This document shows positions 33,570 through 42,500 of a DNA stretch of 64,000 nt, one piece after another. The translations under genes were made by a program, and so were the position numbers. Under the pieces are notes generated by a model. That model was not told the origin of the DNA, ran no database searches, and saw only the letters and a list, made by a program, of their open reading frames with translations. Source of the stretch: Oegoconia quadripuncta (Eukaryota > Arthropoda > Insecta > Lepidoptera > Autostichidae); NCBI GenBank assembly GCA_949316235.1, contig OX438747.1, positions 27,408,618 to 27,472,617 of the forward strand, written 5' to 3'. Position 1 is the stretch's first letter, and the number at the start of each line of letters is the position of its first letter.

Positions 33570-36500
33570 GTTGCGGGATTCGAAGCCGCAACCTTTTGGT
33601 ATAGTGGTCAGAGTTGCTAACCACTACACCAAACAGGTCGTCAACAATTAATATTCGTATTCATCACACAAGCATTTACCCTTCGCGGGATTCGAACCCG
33701 CAACCGTTTCACTGACAGGGTCACTATCCACTACACCAACCGGTCGTTCACTATACAAATGTCATGGTATAAAGAAACTTATGTTCAAAGGAAACCTAAT
33801 AGTTCTGTTTCTCCCCCATAGAGTGCGGGCACCCACGAGTGTGACATATGCCGGGTTCGGTTCCCGGTGAGGCACAAGCTGATGAAACACCTGCGCCGGC
33901 ATCGGATGCATTTTGTATGCAAGTTCTGCAATCAAATAAGTAAAGACAGGTAAATATAAATACTTCGAACTAATATTACAAATGGGAATATTGTTTGGTT
34001 CTGAATAACGACTGAATCGATTCGGCTGAAATTTGACACCAATGGGAAATGTCCGGGAAAATTACTATGTAGTCCAGTAAAATTCTTAAAGGTTCTTGAT
34101 TTTTTTTTTATGGACAACGGATTGGTACTTGACCTCAATCACGCCTGATGTCAAGTGAAGATGAGGTCGAAGGTGGAAGCGTACTGACCCGGAAACCCCA
34201 ACACCGCCAGGCTAGCTACCACCATCTTATCTAAATCTGCCGCCAAACAGCAATGTTAAAAGCATTGTTGTGTTCCGGTAGTCAGAGATAAGATAGCCAG
34301 TCCCCCAAATGTGTTGGGATTTTCGGGTCAGTACGCTTCCACCTTCGACCTCATCTTCACTTAACATCAGGTGTGATTGAGGTCAAGTACGAATCCGTCG
34401 TGCATAAAAAATAAAAAAAAAACCATTCTTTAATCTATCATTCAAAATCACACCACGCTTTTGTACTGCGTTGATTCTGCTTTCATAAATTAAATTTCCT
34501 CTTTACAGCACCATGGCGAAGCTGCACTTCAAATGGCACGAAGGATTCAAATATGAGTGCCAACATTGCGGGAGAAACTTCAAGTAGGTTAAAATATATT
34601 TTTCATTTCACTACGTGATGCTGAATACATTGGTATTCAGCTATTTGACAATGTCAAAAATTTATGCTGGAATATTACCCAAAGGAAAAAATATGTTAAA
34701 TTATTTAACACTGTTTTACAAGAAGTACAGAGATTTTGTTTCCTCCACAGCAAACCAAGCTCGTATATGAATCACGTCCGCGAGAACCACAGCGCCTTAA
34801 CATGCGACATATGCGAGCAGGCCGTGTCTGGCACACGGGGTCTTACTGCGCACAAGGCTATGGCTCACTCTGGGGTAAATGTTGCATTAATTCATTGAAC
34901 GACGCCAGGGTTAACCCTGATAAGATTTATCCTTTGAAAATAATTTTGTTTGGGTACATGTTTGGAGTTCGATGTGTTTGGAGGTAGGACACAAATTGTC
35001 CGATTGTCTAATCATTTTGATGACGTTGTTGTGATCCGTCTGTTTGACATAAACTAACCAGTCCATAAGCTGGGTGTTTGGGTGACCGCGTTTCCACCTT
35101 CGCCTTTATCTTCACTTAACATCAGATGTGATTGACGCTACCCTGAGCGACGCCATATGTGAAAAGGTCGTCTCAGCTAATAATGGTTTCTATCTTTATA
35201 CATTGCGACATATCGCTTAGGTATCTTTGAAATATATCGAAAGTGTAGTCCTCTAACGCCAATCTGTTCTAATTTATTAACAGAATGTCATACAGACATT
35301 GTCAAAAGCTTTTGAAAGGTCCAAGAATATACAATAACTTCCAATTTTTAACAGATTCCAAAAAATCTTCTTGCTACCTTACGTACCATTCGCCCGTTCT
35401 TTGACACAATTTATTTGTACTTCACAGATGTTCAAGTGTATATCTTGCGAAGCCATGTTCAGTTCGGAGGGAGCCCTCCATCGGCACGTCGAGATCACTG
35501 CAGCGCACGGCTGCGACCCTTGCATGAGGTAAACTTAATTTAACTAAAATAACATCTAGCCATTGGATGGGTGACCATTAGTGGCATTTGTATTTCCAGT
35601 CGGTCTCCAGTTGTTTCTTTTATTTGACGACCGATTGGTGTAGTGGATAGTGACCCTATCAGCGAAACCAACGGTTGCGGGTTCGAATCCCGCGAGGGGT
35701 AAATGTTTGTGTGATGAATACGAACATTTATTCCCGAGTCTTGGATATTTATATAAATATTTATGTATGTTTATCCGTTATCTAGTAACCATAGCACAAG
35801 CTTTGCTTAGTTTGGGACTAGATGATTGGTGTAAGTGTTCGAAATATTTTTTTTTTTTTATTAGTTTTGCAAATTTCGTATGCAAGTTGTCCGTTTCAAA
35901 ATTTGCAAACCATTTCTCAACCACTTGCTGATATCTGATTGAGCTGAAATTTTGCATATTCATGTAAGATCGGTGACAATGCAATATTATGGTACCATCG
36001 AGCTGATCTGATGATGGAGCCGGGATGTAGGGACTGGAACTCTCTGAAGGCAAATGGCAAGATAGTCGAATTTGGGCTAGATTGTTTTGTTGCCATGAAC
36101 ACTTTCCATTACATGGAGGTGGAGCCAGAATATTTCCAATGGAATACAATAATATGTGATAATCATGGAGTATAAATAAGCTTGTTTTTAATAGTATTTG
36201 TTATTGAATTGAATTTTTCTTCTGAACTCATCTTATTCTGAATTAAATATAACATTTTAGATAAATATAGGGAAATCCTTTCACCCAAAACCATTTTTAA
36301 GTATGTTCAATGTAGCCCATGGTGGTATAGGGCAGTGGTGTGCCTTGGGTGCCTTTTTGGGTTTACGATTCGGAGGTCGCGGGTTCGATCCCCAGCGGGG
36401 TATATGTTTAAGTACTCGGTTTGGTTGGTGGTAGGGCATTTTTAATGTCCGCCTGGCTAGCTACCACTATCTTATCTAAATCTGCCGCCAAGCAGCAATG

Positions 36501-39500
36501 TTAATAGCATTGTTGTGATCCGGTTGTCAGAGGTAAGATAGCCAGTCCCCCAAATGTGTTGGGGGTTCCGGGTCAGTACGCTTCCACCTTCGACCTCATC
36601 TTCACTTAACGTCAGGTGTGATTGAGGTCAAGTACGAACCCATGGTTCCTAAAAAAAAAAGAAAAAAAGGGGCTTTCAAAATAGGGCAAGCTCGACATGT
36701 TTTTGGGATTTTTACACAGGTAGTGAAATTAGATAGTAATCAAGCACAATGTTTCATTTTGACAAGTGCGAATGTTTAAATCAAAGATTTCCTATATTGT
36801 TTAAATGGTTAATAGTCCTGATCGAATATTTAGTATGGCAAGCCGTGCTTTTGGGCTTATATGAATGTACCGCCACTGGTATCTAACTAATGTTGGGTCT
36901 TTACCTATGAATTTTCTGCGATTTTCAAAGCTATATCCAAATTTGTTTTTTATTTGGTAAATGGAATATTATTTGAAGGTTTCACATGAATTTTTTTTTA
37001 ATATCTGGGCTAAATCACATAATAATAAAAATTTGAACAGAGCTCTTTCATGTGCTTCCCATAATCATTTCTTAGATTCGCTGAAACTTTTATAAAGCGG
37101 TTACTTTAAAAAATTAACGCTGCCTATACTTAACTTAATGTTATCTGAGTGATGATACATACAAAGTTTGACTAAATTTGGATTTGCCGTTCCCAAAAAA
37201 AAATCATAAATGTTTGTATGGAGAAAACAGTCTTAATGAAATTCTTCATGCAAAACGCCAATTTCGTAGGTAAGGACCTAATATTATAAATGCGAAAATT
37301 TGGATCTCAATCACGGCGAAACGTATGAACGGATTTGGATGAAATTTGGTAAATAGGTAGAACATGCCCTGGCTTAATACATAGGACATCTTTTATCCCG
37401 ATAAAGTGAGTAGTTCCCGCGGGAGAAACAAATTTCTGCGATAAGATTATTCCACGCAGGCGAAGCCGCGGGCGGAAAGCTATTAGGAATATACTAGTCG
37501 AGTTGTTCATTTATTTGTCATACCTTGACACATTTTGTGATTGTATTTCGCCAGGCCTTGCGGTCAGTGCGGCGAGAGCTTTTTGGCGGATCAACTGCTC
37601 AACGAGCATCTTGAGAGGGAGCATAAGGATAAGATCTTCAGGTGTGAGCAGGTAAGTTTTAACCGTTACCTTAGCTAAAAGTTTTTGGAAAATGGAGCAG
37701 CTTCGATTCCCAGCTAGGTACAATACAAATACATTTTTACAAAGCACAATACTGAAAAGAGTACAATTAGGCGGCCTTATCACTAAGAGCGATCTCTTCC
37801 AGGCACCCTTTGGGTGTAGGAGTATAACTTTATAGAACAGGCAGGTTGTGCAAAATACGAATGCAGATATGAAATACCTACATAATTAATTACTTATTTA
37901 ATAAACAAAAATTAAAACCATACATTTATACATAGTTTTGGTTGGTGGCATGGCCTTCTCATTACAAGTCTGGTTAGCTACCACCATCTTATCTAAGTCT
38001 GCCAAACTTTACGCTTTAGATCAATGTTTCTAAAATACAATTTTCTTTCAGGAGAGACTCCTGTTTGGTTATGCCTACCTAGTACTCTAGGTTATAATCT
38101 AGGATCCAAGTCAGGGTTTACTGGCATTTACTTTCCAAATAAACTCCTGTTTGGTTATGCGATCCTAGTACTCCAGATTTTAATCTTTTGTCCAAGTCAC
38201 GACTTACTGGATTTTACATTTTACATTCTGCAGTACCATTCATTAACCCTTGTTTTACAACGTTTCTAAGATACCATTACTTTCCAAAGAGACTCCTGTT
38301 TGGTTATGCGAACCTAGTACTCTGGATTATAATCTGGCGTCCAAATCAGGGTTTACTGGCATAAGAGACTCCTATTTGGTTATGCGAACCTAGTACTCAT
38401 CTGGCGTCCAAATCAGGGTTTACTGGCATAAGAGACTCCTGTTTGGTTATGCGAACCTAGTACTCTGGATTATAATCCGGCGTCCAAATCAGGGTTTACT
38501 GGCATAAGAGACTCCTGTTTGGTTATGCGAACCTAGTACTCATCCGGCGTCCAAATCAGGGTTTACTGGCATAAGAGACTCCTGTTTGGTTATGCGAACC
38601 TAGTACTCTGGATTATAATCCGGCGTCCAAATCAGGGTTTACTGGCATAAGAGACTCCTGTTTGGTTATGCGAACCTAGTACTCTGGATTATAATCTGGC
38701 GTCCAAATCAGGGTTTACTGGCAATAAGAGACTCCTGTTTGGTTATGCGATCCTAGTACTCCAGATTTTAATCTTTTGTCCAAGTCAGGACTTACTGGAT
38801 TTACTAAAGTACCGTTTACTTTCCAAATTGACTCCTGTTTGGTTATGCGATCCTAGTACTCCAAATTTTAATCTTTTCTCTAAGGCAGGACTTACTGGAT
38901 TTATTACATAAAGTACCATTTACTTTCCAGAGAGACTCCTGCTGTTCGGTTATGCGAAATATAATATTATTTTAATGTGAGATCGAAGTCAGGATTTTTT
39001 TTTTTTTTTTTTATGATTGACTGGATTCGCGTTTGACCACAATCTCACCTGATGGAAAGTGACGATGTGGTCGGAGATGAAGCACGCGATGAAGATGAAG
39101 GACTTACTGGATTTTACATTAATCTTTCTACTGTACTATTCATAAACTTTCCACTTTCCTGGTTTTACAAAGTTTCTAAGATACCATTACTTTCCAAATT
39201 GACTCCTGTTTGGTTATGAGATCCTAGTACTCCAGATTTTAATCTTTTGTCCAAGGCAGGACTTACTGGATTTATTACATAAAGTACCATTTACTTTCCA
39301 GAGAGACTCCTACTGTTCGGTTATGCGAAATATAATATTATTTTAATGTGAGATCGAAGTCAGGACTTACTGGATTTTACATTAATCTTTCTACAGTACT
39401 ATTCATAAACTTTCCACTTTCCTGGTTTTACAATGTTTCTAAGATACCATTACTTTCCAAAGAGACTCCTGTTTGATTATGCGCACCTAGTACTCTAGAT

Positions 39501-42500
39501 TATAATCTGGCGTCCAAGTCAGGACTTACTTAGTTACAATGTCTCTAAAGTACCATTTACTACCCAGAGAGTCTCCTATTCGTATTCGTTGCCGGGCCGG
39601 TCTCCGCAACTCGACGTCTGAATGCGCCTATTTTGCATACGGGGGAATACTTAATACTGCCACCCAAGCTCCTGAAGGAAGTCGAGCAACTTGGGATGTT
39701 GCCACAGGCTTCGGGGAGAGACTCCTTGGTTATGCAAAGATTCGCATCTAGAGTATTAGGTAATACTCTAGATTTTATTCTGAAGTCCAAGGCGAGGGCT
39801 TACTGGATTTATTTCAATGTTTTTAAAGTACCATTTACTTACCAGAGAGTCTCCTGTATTTTTATGTGAACCTAGTACTTTAAATTTTATTATTTTTTTT
39901 TATGCACAACGGGTTGGTACTTGACCTCAATCATACCTGATGTTAAGTGAAGATGAGGTCGAAGGTGGAATCGTGCTGATCCGGAAACCCCATCTTATTT
40001 GGGGGACTGGCTATCTTATCTCTGACAACCGGAACTTTTGGTCAAACCGGATTTACCGTGTGAGACGACGTTTCCTTCTATTTTTTGTACTGGGACGGTA
40101 ATTCATCTGGTCTCCAAGAATGCCACATAACGTTACTGTCCACAGTGCAACACGACGTACAGCAGCGATAGACAGCTGGGCATCCACTGGTCGAGGGCTC
40201 ACAAGGGGCAAAGGCGTCGCGCTGGAGCCGATGGTGGTGATGGGGATTTCATGTGCGAGGTCTGCGCTAAGAGCTATCCGGTGAGTTCCACTTTGCCTGG
40301 AAGATATTGCTTGCAGCGATGAGGTTGCCTTGTACTGTGCTGTTATTTTCCGTTCTCGGGTAATCGTTTACTTGTATTAGGTCCTTACCTATGAAATTGG
40401 CGTTTTGTATGAAGAATTTCATTAAGACTGTTTACTCCATACAAACATTTTTGAATTTTTTTTTGGGTACGGCAAATCCTAATTTAGCTAAACTTTGTGT
40501 GTATTATCGGATAACATTAAGTTAAATATAGGCAGTGTTAATTTTTAAAAGTTTCTGCGAATCTAAGAAATAATATGGGAAGCTCATGAAAAGAGCTGTA
40601 TTCAAGTTTTTTTTTATTATGTGATTTAGATCAGACATTAAAAAATATTTCATGTGAAACCTTGAAAATCTATTCTATTTTCCAAATAAAAAACAAATTT
40701 GGAAATAGCTATAGAATCGTAGGAGTTGGTACATTATGATTAACGAAGAAAAAAATCTCCAATTTCATAGGTAAAGGCCTAATATTATGCCATAAATAAA
40801 TAAATATTGGGGCACTTACACCAATAATAATAATAATCTTTATTGTTTCACACACAAGTAAGAAAATATCAGCACTGTTACAAAATTAAGGCCCAAATAT
40901 ACTATTTCACTTGTGAGAGACTGACATCTGAACTAGGAAATTAACCTGTTTTTCAGATTGCCAGGCTCTCCCCATAGGTGACGCAGGCAGTAACAATGTT
41001 ATTATATTTATATAACAATATAACAATCATCTATACACAAACTAAACAAAACTTGTTCTATGGATACTAGATAAGGGATAAACATACATAAATATTTATA
41101 TAAACATCCATGACTCGGGAATAAATGTTCGTATTCATCATACAAACATTTACCCCTCACGGGATTCGAACCCGGAACCGTTGGTTTCTCTGACATATAC
41201 ACTTTTAACTTCCTATAATCTTAAAGGCCATGATTTTTTACACATGGATGGAGTACCGAAAATAAATGTGTATTTAGTAATAAAACATGAGACTATATGA
41301 TTAAAATTACCACTGTGAATGAACCTTGGTTGGTTGGTGGTGGGGCATTTTAAATGTCCGCCTGGCTAGCTACCACCATCTGATCTAAATCTGCCGCCAA
41401 ACATCAATGGTGATAGCATTGTTGTGTTCCGGTTGTCAGAGATAAGATAGAGCCAGTTTCCCAAATATTTGGGTTTCCGGGTCAGTACGTTTCCACCTTC
41501 GGCCTCATTTTCACTTAACATCAGGTGTGATTGAGGTCAAGTGCTAACCCATTGTGCATAAAAAAAAAAAGGTTCATTCCTAGCACGGGGTTCGGCTGGG
41601 GAAATGTATAGTGTAATCTTCTTTGGCTGGTCAATAAACTATTTTTTTTTATAATGTGCTTTCTTAATATCGTCCGTGTCCACAGAACGAGACCACCCTC
41701 CGTTATCATCAGCGCGTACACACCGGTGAGAGGCCGTTCCCGTGTCCAATGTGTCCTAAGCGATTCCGTATGAAGACTAACTTGCAGGTAAGATTAACTT
41801 ATCGGAATGGTTTAACAGACTGTCTAACTCAATGTTACATCCAGCTCTCAAGTAATAACCAAGAATAATCTTCTTCACTTAACATCAGTGTGCGAAGTGT
41901 GAGTTTTGTCTCGTTTTTAACTCTACCATCGCGTTCACGAAAAAAGTCCCTATGAAGAAAATCGTTTTGCAAACTATCCGCTAGAGGCGCTGCACATTTG
42001 TCCATACAAATCGTCACGTAGACGTGAACGCGGTAGTAAAGTTAAGTCGAAATAAGACTCACACTCCGCCCTCGGGTGTGATTGAGGTCAAGTACCAATC
42101 CGCTGTACATAAAAAGAAAATTATGCACAATCTATGGCCCGTATAGCTAAATTCGTGTTGAGCTCCAGATTGTCATAGGATACATATCGCAAAAAAATCC
42201 AACATGGCGCCCGTAAAATACAAAACATTCTGTCGAGTTTTTCCATAAAATGTGTGCTATTATGCTCTAGGGTCAAGACGAATCGAACGACACCTTGTTC
42301 AAAATCGGTAAAGCCGTTTTTTTTATTTTATTTTATTTATTTGGGACAGTTAACAACAGTGTACATAGTTACATTATTAACATTTTCTGTAGGTATTAAT
42401 TATACATATACACAGTCCACGACACTATCCACAAGGTAAGTAATACAGTATTTCACAAGACTTACAAGTTATGAAGTTTACAATAAGTACATCCGTATCA

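Larger units (their letters stand above)
38040..39880 (+). repeat. Intronic minisatellite
   Basis: Basic unit AGAGACTCCTGTTTGGTTAT, GCGAACCTAGTACTCTGGAT, TATAATCTGGCGTCCAA.TCA, GGGTTTACTGGCA, about 75 bp, nearly identical between 38290 and 38720. Outer units are longer composites (with TTACATTAATCTTTCTAC and CCACTTTCCTGGTTTTACAA) repeated at 38890-39190 and 39290-39480. It fills the intron between exons 10 and 11. Confidence 0.92.

Noticed and set aside
33279..33624. His/Thr- and Cys/Val-rich ORFs
   Set aside because: Translation of (CA)n; the same applies at 49208-49454 and 58489-58903.
34736..34987. 83-codon ORF as a separate gene
   Set aside because: Other-frame reading over zinc-finger exon 8.
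38290..38720. CRISPR-like array
   Set aside because: Units are contiguous with no variable spacers, in an animal intron; it is a minisatellite.
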